Shown here: positions 1-8,470 of the stretch, one piece after another
Position numbering within the stretch: position 1 is the first letter of the stretch
Layout: each line of letters opens with the position of its first letter
DNA from: G963674835 sp963674835
GTDB taxonomy: Bacteria; Planctomycetota; Planctomycetia; Pirellulales; Thermoguttaceae
Length of the DNA stretch: 64,000 nucleotides
Assembly: GCA_963674835.2 (NCBI GenBank)
Contig: CAXXKC010000001.1
Location: forward strand, 558,001 to 622,000
Reading direction: 5' to 3'
Position numbers and translations under genes: made by a program
Notes under the pieces: generated by a model
The model's database searches: none
What the model was told of the DNA's origin: nothing
What the model saw: only the letters and a program-made list of their open reading frames with translations

Positions 1-332
1 GCGGCCAGCCAAAGGAGGAATCGCGAGGTGCGCCCGGCGCTGAAGGCGCGCACGGCCATCGCGATGGTGAAGCTGCTGGGGAGGAGGAACGCGGCGCCGA
101 TGAGGCCGTCGTAGAGGCGGAGGGCGTCGTGCGGCGTGGGGCCGGTCGTGCTGGCGCCCATGTATACGCCGTAGGCGACGAAGAGCGTGCCGAAGAAGGC
201 CACTTCGGAACCGATGACGCAGGCGACGGCGACCTTGCGCGGGTCGAGGTTGGGGACGTCGACGACGTCAGAGGCGGCCTGTTTGACGGTGCTACCGGCA
301 TCGTTCCAGACACGCGCGCCGAATGAACTCAT
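1..332 (-). CDS. coxC: Cytochrome c oxidase subunit III, N-terminal part (cut by window start)
   Basis: About 110 N-terminal residues are present on the minus strand and the gene runs off the left edge. It starts MSSFGARVWNDAG at an ATG (332-330) with a GAGGT ribosome site a few bases upstream, 13 bp after the coxA stop. The visible part has a first membrane helix (CVIGSEVAFFGTLFVAYGVY) and the beginning of a second, the pattern of heme-copper oxidase subunit III, where the conserved SE lies in the first or second helix. Its place directly after coxB and coxA supports the call. It would sit in the inner membrane as part of the oxidase complex. The C-terminal part and any fusion cannot be judged. 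Confidence 0.8.
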   Translation of the reverse strand, partial: MSSFGARVWNDAGSTVKQAASDVVDVPNLDPRKVAVACVIGSEVAFFGTLFVAYGVYMGASTTGPTPHDALRLYDGLIGAAFLLPSSFTIAMAVRAFSAGRTSRFLLWLA

Positions 333-347
333 GAAAGGTACCTCACG

Positions 348-1991
348 TCATTCGAATTTCCAGTCGGGATCGTCGGGATGTTTGAGGTCCCACAGGGGAC
401 GGCGGCTTCTGACCGTGGGTATTTCCTCGAAGTTGTAGGCGGGCGGCGGAGAGGTTGTGGACCACTCGAGGGTCCAGGCGTCCCAGGGATCGTTGCCGGC
501 GGGCCGGCCGTGGCGGTAGGAGATCAAGAGGTTGATGAGAAACAGGAGCACGGAGAAGGCGAGGACCATGGCGCCGGCGGTGGCCAGTTGGTTCCAGGTT
601 TCCCAGCCGTTGCCGGGGTGATAGGTGTAGATCCTCCGCGGCATGCCCATGAGGCCGACGATGTGCATGGGGCCGAAGGTGAGATTGAATCCGAGGAACA
701 TGAGGAGGAAGTGCCAGAGGCCGAGGCGCTCGCTGAGCATTCGGCCGGTCATCTTGGGGAACCAGTAGTAGAAGGCGGCCATGATGGCGAAGGCCGTTCC
801 GCCGAAGAGGACATAGTGGAAGTGGGCCACGACGAAGTAGCTGTCGTTGACCTGCCAGTCGACGGGGGCCGCGGCCTGCATGATGCCGGTGAGGCCCCCG
901 GCGACGAACTGCGCGATGAAGGCGACGGCGAAGAGCATGGGCGTTTTGAGGACGAGCTTTCCGCCGTAGAGCGTGGCGACCCAGTTGAGGACTTTGATCC
1001 CCGTGGGGACGGCGATGAGGAAGCTGGCACCGGCGAAGATGGTATCCAACGCGGGGCTGAGGCCGACGGTGAACATGTGGTGTGCCCAGACGCCGAAGCT
1101 GATGAAACCGATGGCCACGGTGGCGATGGCGACGGAGACATAGCCGAAGATGACCTTGCGGGCGAAGACGGGTATGACTTCAGAGATGATGCCGAAGGCG
1201 GGCAGGGCCATGATGTAAACTTCGGGGTGCCCGAAGAACCAGAAGAAGTGCTGCCAGAGCAGGGCGGAACCACCGAACTGCGGATCGAAGAAGTGCGAGC
1301 CCCAGTTGCGATCCAACAGAAGCATGATCTGGGCGGCGGTCAGCGGCGGCAGGGCGAAGAGGATGAGGAAGCCGTTGATGAGCATCATCCAGGCGAACAA
1401 GGGGAGCCGGGTAAGGGACATCCCGTGGGCACGCATTCCGAGCACGGTGGCGACGAGATTGATTCCAGAGGCGACCGTGCCGATGCCGCTGACGGTGAGG
1501 CCGAGAATTCAGTAGTCGGTGCTCGTGCCGCGCGAGAAGGCGGGCTCGGTAAGCGGTGCGTAGGCGAACCATCCGACGTTGGGCGCGCCGCCGGCGAGGA
1601 AACTGAAGTAGGTAAGCAGACCGCCGAAGAGGAGGAGCCAATAGGAGAAGGCGTTGAGCCGTGGCAGAGCGATGTCGCGGGCGCCGATCATGAGGGGGAC
1701 GAGGTAGTTGGCGAAGCCGATGAGCATGGGCATGACGACGAAGAAGATCATCGTCGTGCCGTGCATGGTGAAGAGCTGGTTGTAGATGCCGGGGCCGAGA
1801 AAGTTGGATTCGGGGACGATCAACTGCCATCGGATGAGCATGGCCTCGATGCCGCCGATGGCGAAGAAGGCGAGCGTGGTGAGAAGATAGAGGATGCCGA
1901 TCCGTTTGTGGTCGACGCTAACGACCCAGCCGTGCAGGCCGCCGAGGGGCTCGCTGCGGAGTTCGCCGGCGGCTGGAGAAATGGTGGCCAT
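348..1991 (-). CDS. coxA: Cytochrome c oxidase subunit I, interrupted by an in-frame TGA
   Basis: This is the catalytic heme-copper oxidase subunit, reducing O2 and pumping protons in the inner membrane. One frame from ATG 1991 to stop 348 (547 sense codons counting the interruption) is broken only by TGA at 1511-1509, giving pieces of 160 and 365 residues. Reading through restores DY(W)ILGLTVSG, the usual DYWILGL segment, so the TGA replaces a TGG Trp codon. Visible family marks are GHPEVYIMALP (CuB His and cross-linked Tyr), WAHHMF (CuB His pair) and VVAHFHYVLFGG (heme ligand region). It lies between coxB and coxC, which are intact as far as seen. Single-base assembly error, nonsense mutation or readthrough are all possible; the rest of the protein shows no decay. 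Confidence 0.85.
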
Positions 1992-2005
1992 GCGGACCTC
2001 GACTT

Positions 2006-3031
2006 CTACTTCAAAGTGCTCAGATAATCGACGATCTGGTCGAGCTGATCCGGTGACATGCGAATCTGCGGCATGTGGCAGTCGCGTTTGATCGCTTGGG
2101 GATTTTCGACCCAGGCGCGGAGGTGGCTACGGTCGTTGGGGATGACACCGGCGGCGAGCGTGTGACGACTCATGAGGTGGGTCAGGTCGGGGCCGACGGT
2201 GCCGTGCGCGGGCGTTCCGCGGATCGTGTGGCAGTTGTAGCAAGGCATGGAGAGAAACAGGTTGCGTCCAGGTGCGACGGCCGAATCGGAGACGGCCGGC
2301 TGCTGCTGGTGCTTGACCCAGGCGTGGAACTCGTCGGGTGTCTCGGCGTAGACGCGGATGAGCATCTTGGCGTGTTCAGCACCACAATAGGCGGCGCACT
2401 GGCCACGGTACAATCCGGGCTCAAGGGCAGCGAAGAAGGTGTGATTGACGCGGCCGGGGATCAAGGCGGTCTTGCCGGCCAGGCGGGGGACCCAGAAGGC
2501 ATGGACGACATCGGCTGATTCGAGGTCGAGGTAGACGGTGTGGAGATCGTCGAGCGGCCCGAAGGGGACGTGCATTTCGTTGGCGGTGTGGAAATGGTAC
2601 TCGGGGTAGCCGAAGTCCCACCACCACTGATGGCCCACGACGGTGACGAGCAGGTCGTTGGGCGGGAAGTGGGTCGATCGCGTTTGGGCGACGATGCGGA
2701 TGACGACGAGGAAGATGACGAAGACGGTGAGGAACGGGGCGATCGTCCAGGCGAGCTCGAGCCGGCGGCTACCGTAGATTTGCGGTGGCTCGGAATCGTC
2801 CTGGTTGTTTCGGCGGTGGAAACGGATCAGGTAGTAGATCATCGTGCCCACGACCAGGGAGAAGATGACCAGAGAGATCCAGATGATGAGCCAGAAGAGG
2901 CTGTTGATTTGCTGGGCGGAAGGCGAGGCCGGATCGAAGACGGAGATCGAGTTGGAGAAGTTGGGTGAATAGGTGTCGTCCGGCATGGCGGCAAGCAGCG
3001 GAGAAACAGCCATGGAAATCGCGTTGTGCAT
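2006..3031 (-). CDS. coxB: Cytochrome c oxidase subunit II fused to a cytochrome c domain
   Basis: Subunit II carries CuA and takes electrons from cytochrome c; this one has its own C-terminal c-type heme domain, as in caa3 oxidases. Order: a short N-terminal segment, two membrane helices (around LFWLIIWISLVIF and FLTVFVIFLVV), the CuA cupredoxin domain (GHQWWWDF, HAFWVPRL, CAAYCGAEHAKM), then a heme motif CYNCH and a distal Met in CHMPQ near the C-terminus. The Glu usual in CSE-C of the CuA loop is Ala here. I chose ATG 3031, which leaves about 40 residues before the first helix; the frame is open upstream to 3433 but that part is low-complexity and not family-like. There is no clear ribosome site, so the start is uncertain. 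It is separated from coxA by 14 bp. Confidence 0.9.
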   Translation of the reverse strand: MHNAISMAVSPLLAAMPDDTYSPNFSNSISVFDPASPSAQQINSLFWLIIWISLVIFSLVVGTMIYYLIRFHRRNNQDDSEPPQIYGSRRLELAWTIAPFLTVFVIFLVVIRIVAQTRSTHFPPNDLLVTVVGHQWWWDFGYPEYHFHTANEMHVPFGPLDDLHTVYLDLESADVVHAFWVPRLAGKTALIPGRVNHTFFAALEPGLYRGQCAAYCGAEHAKMLIRVYAETPDEFHAWVKHQQQPAVSDSAVAPGRNLFLSMPCYNCHTIRGTPAHGTVGPDLTHLMSRHTLAAGVIPNDRSHLRAWVENPQAIKRDCHMPQIRMSPDQLDQIVDYLSTLK

Positions 3032-3383
3032 GGCAGTGAACGTAACCGAGAACCGTGGGGGACGACCAACACCGCGGTCAGACATGACGAGAGAAGCCAT
3101 CCCCTCTGCTGTGGAGGTACGACCGATTTGGGGATCACCGTAATCGCGCACCCGTCCTCCCCCCGATCGCTGGTCCATTATAGGCGTGAGGCGAGTGCGG
3201 TGAACCTGCGGGGCTCGTCGGACCCCTTGGCTAGCCGGCGGGATCTGGCGATATCGGTCAACGGTGGGGCCGGCGATCGGTCGAAATGGCCGCGGAAAGC
3301 AGCAGAGACAGTTGCGCCGTCGCAGGAATGTGGTTGGAGGTCTGCTACGGCAAGTCGCTGAGTGCAGGAGTTGGTGTGCCGAG
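3032..3383. other. Intergenic stretch upstream of coxB
   Basis: This gap lies between the small membrane-protein gene and coxB. The coxB frame stays open through most of it, but the translation is Arg/Pro-rich and does not resemble subunit II leaders. I see no terminator or other gene here. Confidence 0.4.
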
Positions 3384-3635
3384 TTACCAGAACGACTCGA
3401 TGATGTCGACCCAGACCCAGATGGCCAGCGCAAGACAGAACACGACGAGCACGCCTAGCGTCCAGGAGATCCAGTGGAGGATGCGCGGGGTGCGGGCGGG
3501 AAGAGGTTCGCGGCCCAAGCGGTCCGAGCGGACGTCCGACTCGGATTGAGTGAACGGCTCGTCATCTGGGTGGGCAGCGTGTTCGGTTTCCTTCGCATCT
3601 GCCTCGGACACATCGCCTTTGGACTTGGTATCCAT
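3384..3635 (-). CDS. Small single-span membrane protein at the head of the oxidase genes
   Basis: An 83-residue protein starting MDTKSKGDV. It has a charged, acidic cytoplasmic-type N-terminal half and one C-terminal membrane helix (SWTLGVLVVFCLALAIWVW) ending close to the stop. I do not recognise a family. Small one-helix proteins often accompany heme-copper oxidase operons as assembly factors or accessory subunits, so that role is an inference from position. The frame is open back to ATG 3734, which overlaps the upstream protease stop as TGATG and would add 33 residues. I prefer 3635 because a sigma-54 promoter-like site (3680-3695) lies inside the extension. Confidence 0.6.
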   Translation of the reverse strand: MDTKSKGDVSEADAKETEHAAHPDDEPFTQSESDVRSDRLGREPLPARTPRILHWISWTLGVLVVFCLALAIWVWVDIIESFW

Positions 3636-3679
3636 GGCGTTCTTTCTTCTTGGTGCACGGTCGCTCGTAGCTGGGTATC

Positions 3680-3695
3680 GCAAGTGTCGTGCCAA
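3680..3695 (-). promoter_or_regulatory. Sigma-54 promoter upstream of the oxidase operon
   Basis: The minus strand reads TTGGCACGACACTTGC. This matches the -24/-12 consensus (TGGCACG-N4-TTGC) with GG and GC exactly 10 bases apart. Transcription would start near 3668 and run into the small membrane-protein gene (start 3635) and coxBAC. Confidence 0.6.
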
Positions 3696-3733
3696 AGGGC
3701 CGAGGCGGGTTTTCTTGTCGGACGCGTGTTCCA

Positions 3734-4492
3734 TCAGTGCAGCAGTGCGGGAAGGAGGATGATATTGAGAAAGTCCAAGAGGAAATGAATGATGACCGGG
3801 GCGACGATGTTTCGGCGCCAGAGATAGATCAGGGCGAGCATGAGGCCGAGCGTGCCTACGGTAATCAGGCCGGCGATGCCTTCGTATCCGTGACCGATGG
3901 CGAACACGAGGGAGGATAGAAGGACGGCCACGGTAGCGCTTCCGCTGGTGTTGGTGAATCGCAGAAGGAGATAGCCACGGAAGATCGTTTCCTCGGCGAT
4001 GGCCACGACGACGACCATGAGGAACGCGAGGATGTACTGCGACGGACCCAGGGGGGTGAGAAAAGAGGGGAGGTGGGTTCCAAGGCCACTAAGCCCTTCG
4101 TCGAGGCCGGCCAACTCGATGAGGGTCGCCATGCCATAGATGAACGGGAACAAGGCCACACCGATCAGGGTTTCTCGAAGAAGACCGGTGGTTTTCCAGC
4201 CGATTCGAGCGAGCGATTCCTGGTTTTGCCACAAGAAGAAGAGGATAAGGCCGACCAGCGACAAGTCGCGACAGATCGTGGCGGCGGCTGCCAGCAGGAA
4301 GCTGATGTGCTGGCCATGTGCGATGAACAACGACAGCACAAGGGAAGGAACAATGAGAGAGAGGAACACGCAAACCTCGACTAGTTGCGTGCGACGCGTC
4401 GGACCTGCAACAGCGGTGGGTTGCGGGTTCGGGCGAACGGGTAGGTCGGTCGATTCTTGATCGTGCTTGGATTGGATGGAGGCGGAACTCAT
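3734..4492 (-). CDS. CPBP-family intramembrane glutamic protease (CAAX protease type)
   Basis: A 252-residue multi-helix membrane protein with the CPBP/Abi signature. The paired glutamates are in EETIFRGYLL, a conserved His follows in FAIGHGYEG, and the third motif is HFLLDF near the C-terminus. These residues form the intramembrane active site in Rce1-type proteases. At least six hydrophobic segments are visible. The start at ATG 4492 is supported by GAGAGGA eight bases upstream. The stop overlaps an alternative start of the next gene (TGATG), so it may be cotranscribed with the oxidase genes. Substrate unknown. Confidence 0.85.
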   Translation of the reverse strand: MSSASIQSKHDQESTDLPVRPNPQPTAVAGPTRRTQLVEVCVFLSLIVPSLVLSLFIAHGQHISFLLAAAATICRDLSLVGLILFFLWQNQESLARIGWKTTGLLRETLIGVALFPFIYGMATLIELAGLDEGLSGLGTHLPSFLTPLGPSQYILAFLMVVVVAIAEETIFRGYLLLRFTNTSGSATVAVLLSSLVFAIGHGYEGIAGLITVGTLGLMLALIYLWRRNIVAPVIIHFLLDFLNIILLPALLH

Positions 4493-4942
4493 CGCAGTAT
4501 CCTCTCTTTCAACGTCCTGCGAATTGCTGACGGTGTGGCAGCGACGAACGTGAGGGATTGCACATCTTGTGCCGTCGTCGGACAGTGCTTGGCCGAACGG
4601 CGAGGGGAGCACGGGCGCACGGATCGCCGTGCAGAGCTGTACAGAGAGTGAACAGGTTGTCCAGGGGTAGCCATAGGTTTAGGCGGAGGAGGCCCTCGGG
4701 CAGGTGGCCAAGTTTCGTGTGCCGATTGTACATCGCAGGTGTTACTAAGGGCGGAAAAGGGCTGTCTGGCGGCGGCCGGAGCAATCGGCACGGAATATGC
4801 GAGATGTGCCGACCATAGAGGCACGAGAGCGTCGCTCCCTCGGGACGAGACCAATGACGAGGGGCCGCGGAGGCCCGGAAGCCGTGTCGAGGTTCTGCAT
4901 TTGACGCAACGGCAAGTTCAACACTTAATCGGAGGAACAGTC
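4493..4942. promoter_or_regulatory. Divergent intergenic region between the CPBP protease and HtrA genes
   Basis: No gene is seen in these 450 bases. Two weak sigma-54-like sites point outward. On the minus strand 4573-4560 reads GGCACAAGATGTGC, toward the CPBP gene. On the plus strand 4787-4800 reads GGCACGGAATATGC, toward htrA. Both keep the GG-N10-GC spacing but deviate from TTGC at -12. Confidence 0.3.
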
Positions 4943-6583
4943 ATGAGACAGTTTTTCATGAACCGCAGCCGCTCGACCGCGCTGGTAGCGTTGGCGTTGC
5001 TGGCAACGGCCGGCTGGGTAGCCGCTACGACGATCGAGCACCCCGCGTCGTCAGCGAAGGATCTGGGCACTGCTGCTCGCGTACAACAAACCGTGTCGAC
5101 CGCACCAACGACCGTAGCGATGACCTCGGCGAAGAGTCCGAGCCAGCCGGTCAGTCCGAAAACAGAGGCGGCCTCGGTGAACTACGCGAACGAATTGTCG
5201 TTGGCGTTTCGTACCGCGGCCGATCAGGTTCTTCCTTCGGTCGTGATGATCCAGGCAACGCCGCCGGTCGAACATACCTCGGCCAACGCCAAGCCAAACG
5301 CGGAAGGACAATACGATTTCGGCAACACGCCGTTTGGTGAGCTGTTCCGCAACAATCCGCAGTTCCGGCAGTTTTTCAAGGGATTCCAATTCCCGATGCA
5401 GCCCGGACACGCTGTGGCCAGCGGGTCGGGTGTGATCATCGATCCTTCGGGATGGATTCTGACGAATAACCACGTGGTTCGCAACGCGGGCAAGGTCATT
5501 GTGCGGCTGCAAGACGGGCGCGAGTTTTCGGCGACCGACGTACACACCGACCCGACGAGCGATCTGGCCGTGATGAAGATTCACGCTCCGGAGCCGTTGC
5601 CCGCAGCGAAACTGGGAGACAGCAACTCGATGCAAGTGGGTGATTGGGTTCTGGCGTTGGGTGAGCCGTTCGGCCTGCAAGGAACCGTGACGGCGGGGAT
5701 CATCAGCGCCACAGGACGCAGCGTGGGCATCACCGGCGACGGGGCACTGCTGCAGACAGACGCTGCGATCAACCCGGGCAACAGCGGCGGACCGCTGGTG
5801 AACCTGAACGGCCAAGTGATCGGGATCGATACGGCGATTTCGTCGCAGAGCGGCGGCAACGAGGGTGTCGGCTTCGCGATACCGATCAACCAGGCGAAGT
5901 GGGTCGCCGACCAACTGGTGAGTACCGGGCAAGTGAAGCGAGCATATCTGGGCGCGATGATCCAATCGGTCACGCAGGAGCTGGCCAACCAGTTCGGCGT
6001 GAAGGTACACGAAGGTGTGTTGATCAGCCAGGTCATGCCCAAGACACCGGCCGCAGCGGCAGGACTGAAGCCTGGCGATATTGTGACCCAGTTCGCGGGC
6101 AAGAAGATGACGTCGCCGACACAACTCCGCGAGGCGGTGGAGGTGAGCAAGGTCGGAAGCACCGAGCCGCTAATCGTGCTCCGCAACGGGAAGGAATTGA
6201 CGATGAACGTGACGCTTCAGGCACGGCCGAAGGCGGAATCGCTGGCCATGAATGGTAACGCGGAACCGGGTTCCGGCCAGCAGAAGAGCACGGAATTCGA
6301 CAAGCTGGGCATGGACGTGTCGCCGCTGACCGCCGACGTGGCAGAGCAGTTGCACATCAAGGCGACCCAAGGGGTCGTGATCACCGAAGTGCAGCCCAAT
6401 AGTGTTGCGGCGCTGGCGGGTTTGCGACCGGGACTGGTCATTACGCAGGCTGATGGAAAGCCGGTGAAGAATGCGGCAGATTTGCAGTCGGCCCTGGCAA
6501 GCCGGCCGCTGACGAAAGGCTTGCTGTTGCTCGTGCAGAGCGGCCGAGGTTCGCAGTTCGTGGTTCTGCATCCGGTCGGCTGA
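4943..6583 (+). CDS. htrA: HtrA/DegP-type periplasmic serine protease with two PDZ domains
   Basis: A 546-residue envelope quality-control protease. It has an N-terminal signal sequence (hydrophobic run ALVALALLATAGW), a trypsin-like domain and two PDZ domains. The triad is visible: His177 in NNHVV, Asp207 in TSDLAVMKI and Ser281 in GNSGGPL. The first PDZ region begins near GVLISQVMPKTPAA and the second near GVVITEVQPNSVAA. Length and order fit DegP/DegQ. The start ATG has a GGAGG site eight bases upstream; the frame extends further upstream but without signal-like sequence. A weak sigma-54-type site lies about 150 bp upstream and a strong terminator follows the stop. Confidence 0.95.
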   Translation: MRQFFMNRSRSTALVALALLATAGWVAATTIEHPASSAKDLGTAARVQQTVSTAPTTVAMTSAKSPSQPVSPKTEAASVNYANELSLAFRTAADQVLPSVVMIQATPPVEHTSANAKPNAEGQYDFGNTPFGELFRNNPQFRQFFKGFQFPMQPGHAVASGSGVIIDPSGWILTNNHVVRNAGKVIVRLQDGREFSATDVHTDPTSDLAVMKIHAPEPLPAAKLGDSNSMQVGDWVLALGEPFGLQGTVTAGIISATGRSVGITGDGALLQTDAAINPGNSGGPLVNLNGQVIGIDTAISSQSGGNEGVGFAIPINQAKWVADQLVSTGQVKRAYLGAMIQSVTQELANQFGVKVHEGVLISQVMPKTPAAAAGLKPGDIVTQFAGKKMTSPTQLREAVEVSKVGSTEPLIVLRNGKELTMNVTLQARPKAESLAMNGNAEPGSGQQKSTEFDKLGMDVSPLTADVAEQLHIKATQGVVITEVQPNSVAALAGLRPGLVITQADGKPVKNAADLQSALASRPLTKGLLLLVQSGRGSQFVVLHPVG

Positions 6584-6633
6584 GCGACAGGACCGAGTGG
6601 CCGAGTCAGGCCGTCGGATCGCAGAAGAGTTGG

Positions 6634-6673
6634 AGACCGTTCCGTTTCTGCCAAGGTGGAAACGGAACGGTCT
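6634..6673. terminator. Bidirectional intrinsic terminator
   Basis: A perfect 15-bp inverted repeat (AGACCGTTCCGTTTC and its complement, 10-base loop) lies between convergent htrA and the thioredoxin lipoprotein gene. A short T-rich tract follows on the plus strand. Confidence 0.75.
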
Positions 6674-6737
6674 TCGTGTTTGACGGGGTGAGTTGAAGGG
6701 CACAGCCGGGCGCGGCTAAGGGGGGCGATGAGTTTTG

Positions 6738-7448
6738 TTACTGGAGCATCGCCGCCAGCTTGGCTTTGGATGCGACGCCGGTTTGCTTGGCGGTGATGCG
6801 ACCGTCTTTGAAGACCATGAGGCTAGGAACGGAGGATACTCCGTAGCGGCTGGCCAACTCGGGGCTGTCGTCGATATCGATCTTCACGACGCGAGCGTGG
6901 GGACTCTCGGCGGCCAGCTCGTCGATCGTGGGGGCAAGCGCCTTGCAGGGGCCACACCAACTGGCGTAGAAGTCGACGAGGACGGGGACGTCGGCCTGGA
7001 GGACGTGGCGATCGAACGACGTTGCGTCGGCATGGATTACGCGGGGCTTTGACGCGGGCCGAGCGATGCGCGGCTCGACTCGGGCGAGTTGCGCTGCCGG
7101 CGCCCGAGGTGGAGACACCGGAACTTGGGCGGCCGCCTGTGGCAGTGGCGTCTGTTCCCGTTGAGCCGTGCTGCGAGGCTGTTGGGCAGCAACGGCTGTG
7201 GGGGCCGGCTTCGGCGCAGAAGCCGGTGATGGAGGCGAGTGCGAGGCGGATGCTTGCATTGGGAGGTGTTGCAAGGCATCCGCCTCGTCTTGGAGAGCAA
7301 CCGGGGAACGCATGGTCGAGTTTGCGGCCGCCAGTCGTTCACGCGATGTGCGATGGAGGGCACAGCCGTATGGCAACAAGGCGGCAACCAGCAACGCAGA
7401 GCAGAGAGCCTTAGTCGGCCTTGACTTCCTGAGCCTTCGAGTATCCAT
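6738..7448 (-). CDS. Thioredoxin-domain lipoprotein
   Basis: A 236-residue protein with a lipoprotein-type N-terminus (LLVAALLPYGC, lipobox Cys near residue 26), a Pro/Ala/Gln-rich linker of about 100 residues, and a C-terminal thioredoxin domain with the WCGPC redox centre and the cis-Pro loop SVPSLMVF. It is probably an envelope-anchored disulfide reductase or thiol carrier. ATG 7448 has GAGGAG nine bases upstream. The gene overlaps the 80-residue membrane protein before it by 38 bp, suggesting coupled translation. It is one of two CGPC proteins in this operon; the partner is unknown. Confidence 0.85.
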   Translation of the reverse strand: MDTRRLRKSRPTKALCSALLVAALLPYGCALHRTSRERLAAANSTMRSPVALQDEADALQHLPMQASASHSPPSPASAPKPAPTAVAAQQPRSTAQREQTPLPQAAAQVPVSPPRAPAAQLARVEPRIARPASKPRVIHADATSFDRHVLQADVPVLVDFYASWCGPCKALAPTIDELAAESPHARVVKIDIDDSPELASRYGVSSVPSLMVFKDGRITAKQTGVASKAKLAAMLQ

Positions 7449-7653
7449 GAGAAGGATGCTCCTCGTCCGTGAAGAGTGTGAGATCAACGACGTCCTTGTC
7501 GGCCTGCTTCTGCGTTTGCCCAGTGGGCGTGGACGCACAGTCTAGCGAACATCCTCCGGACATGCACGTGCGGATTCCGAACCGGGGCAAAATCCAGCGG
7601 TTCAGCGCTATCCACAGCAGCACGACACCAAGGGCTAAGAGGAAGTCTTGCAT
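7411..7653 (-). CDS. Small Cys-rich single-span membrane protein
   Basis: An 80-residue protein with one N-terminal membrane helix (LLALGVVLLWIALNRWIL) followed by CMSGGCSLDC, a cluster of three cysteines, and a hydrophilic tail. Similar small helix-plus-CxxxxC proteins occur next to thioredoxins and metal-handling genes in planctomycetes; I know no defined function. It lies between two thioredoxin-like genes and overlaps the downstream one, so it may be their thiol or metal partner. The Cys spacing would allow metal binding or disulfide exchange (inference). Confidence 0.65.
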   Translation of the reverse strand: MQDFLLALGVVLLWIALNRWILPRFGIRTCMSGGCSLDCASTPTGQTQKQADKDVVDLTLFTDEEHPSHGYSKAQEVKAD

Positions 7654-7715
7654 CGACGGACTCCAAAGGACACGGTAAATGGGCGTTCCCAGGGGGGGAG
7701 GGGGTTCTCTCGCTC

Positions 7716-8213
7716 TTAGCGGGTCAGCAGGGCCTGGAGCTGCGACTTGCTCGCCAGCCCGACAATCTCATGCTGTACGGCGCCGTCGTCGAAAAGTTTG
7801 ACGCTGGGGATCGAGTCGACCCCGTAACGCATCGCCAACTCGGGGTTGTGATCGACGTTGACCTTGACGATCTTGGCGTTGGGGTTCTCGGCCGCCAACT
7901 GGTCGAGGATGGGGGCGAGCCGGCGACACGGACCGCACCAGTCGGCGTAGAAGTCGACCAATACGGGGACCGGGGACTTCAGGACCATTTTGTTGAAGTT
8001 GGCTGTGCTAGCGTGCTGAACGCTGTTCTGATCGTGTGTAACGGACATGTTCTTCTCTCCATGTGTCGGGGACTTTTTCGGTGGGTTCTCGCGCGGCTTC
8101 GTGCTTGCGACGGGAGCGGGCGGTTTTGTTTCGCTGAGACCGATCGCTCCGACTAACACAACCAACCCGGCTGCGACGGGAACCAGCCACTTCCATGTGC
8201 TATGACGAGTCAT
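7716..8213 (-). CDS. Membrane-anchored thioredoxin
   Basis: A 165-residue protein: an N-terminal membrane anchor (WLVPVAAGLVVLVGAIGL), a short linker, then a complete thioredoxin fold with DFYADWCGPCRRLAP and cis-Pro motif SIPSVKLF. The anchor places the redox domain outside the membrane. The start is supported by GGAG a few bases upstream. It is 62 bp upstream of the Cys-rich small protein and in the same direction, so the three genes probably form a unit. Likely a periplasmic thiol reductant; substrate unknown, but metal-resistance neighbours suggest a role in metal or thiol stress. Confidence 0.85.
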   Translation of the reverse strand: MTRHSTWKWLVPVAAGLVVLVGAIGLSETKPPAPVASTKPRENPPKKSPTHGEKNMSVTHDQNSVQHASTANFNKMVLKSPVPVLVDFYADWCGPCRRLAPILDQLAAENPNAKIVKVNVDHNPELAMRYGVDSIPSVKLFDDGAVQHEIVGLASKSQLQALLTR

Positions 8214-8403
8214 GGCGGCTCCTTTGGCAAGTGCGGATGTTTGCGAAATTGTCGTACGGCCGGCGGCGGTTGTTTTGGTGCCACACGGCGCTCATTAGTG
8301 GGACCGATGCGCGGAAACGGGCGGCGGTTACACGGCTGGGAAGAATGCCGACCGATGCGTGTGGTCAAACAGCATTTTGCGGGGATCGGCAGCAGGCCGA
8401 AGA

Positions 8404-8467
8404 GCCCCCTCGCCGCAACGAGTGGTTGGGCTACGGTTTTGGGGGAAGGTTGAACCAACGAGGGGGC
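8404..8467. repeat. Inverted repeat in the gap between the HMA and thioredoxin genes
   Basis: GCCCCCTCG (8404-8412) and its exact complement (8459-8467) are separated by 46 bases. It lies just past the HMA gene stop on the minus strand and may be a terminator-like or RNA structure. The rest of the 8214-8470 gap shows no gene. Confidence 0.3.
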
Positions 8468-8470
8468 GTA

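Noticed and set aside
378..2027. Long plus-strand open frame opposite coxA/coxC (549 codons)
   Set aside because: It is the antisense shadow of coxA: very rich in Glu, Gly and Asp with no domain pattern, while the minus strand gives clear oxidase motifs.
3384..3734. Longer 116-codon version of the small membrane protein, starting at the TGATG overlap
   Set aside because: Possible by coupling, but the added 33 residues cover a near-consensus sigma-54 promoter and look non-coding; the ATG at 3635 is preferred.
5051..6124. 357-codon minus-strand frame opposite htrA
   Set aside because: Arg/His-rich antisense shadow, no start signal, and htrA is unambiguous.
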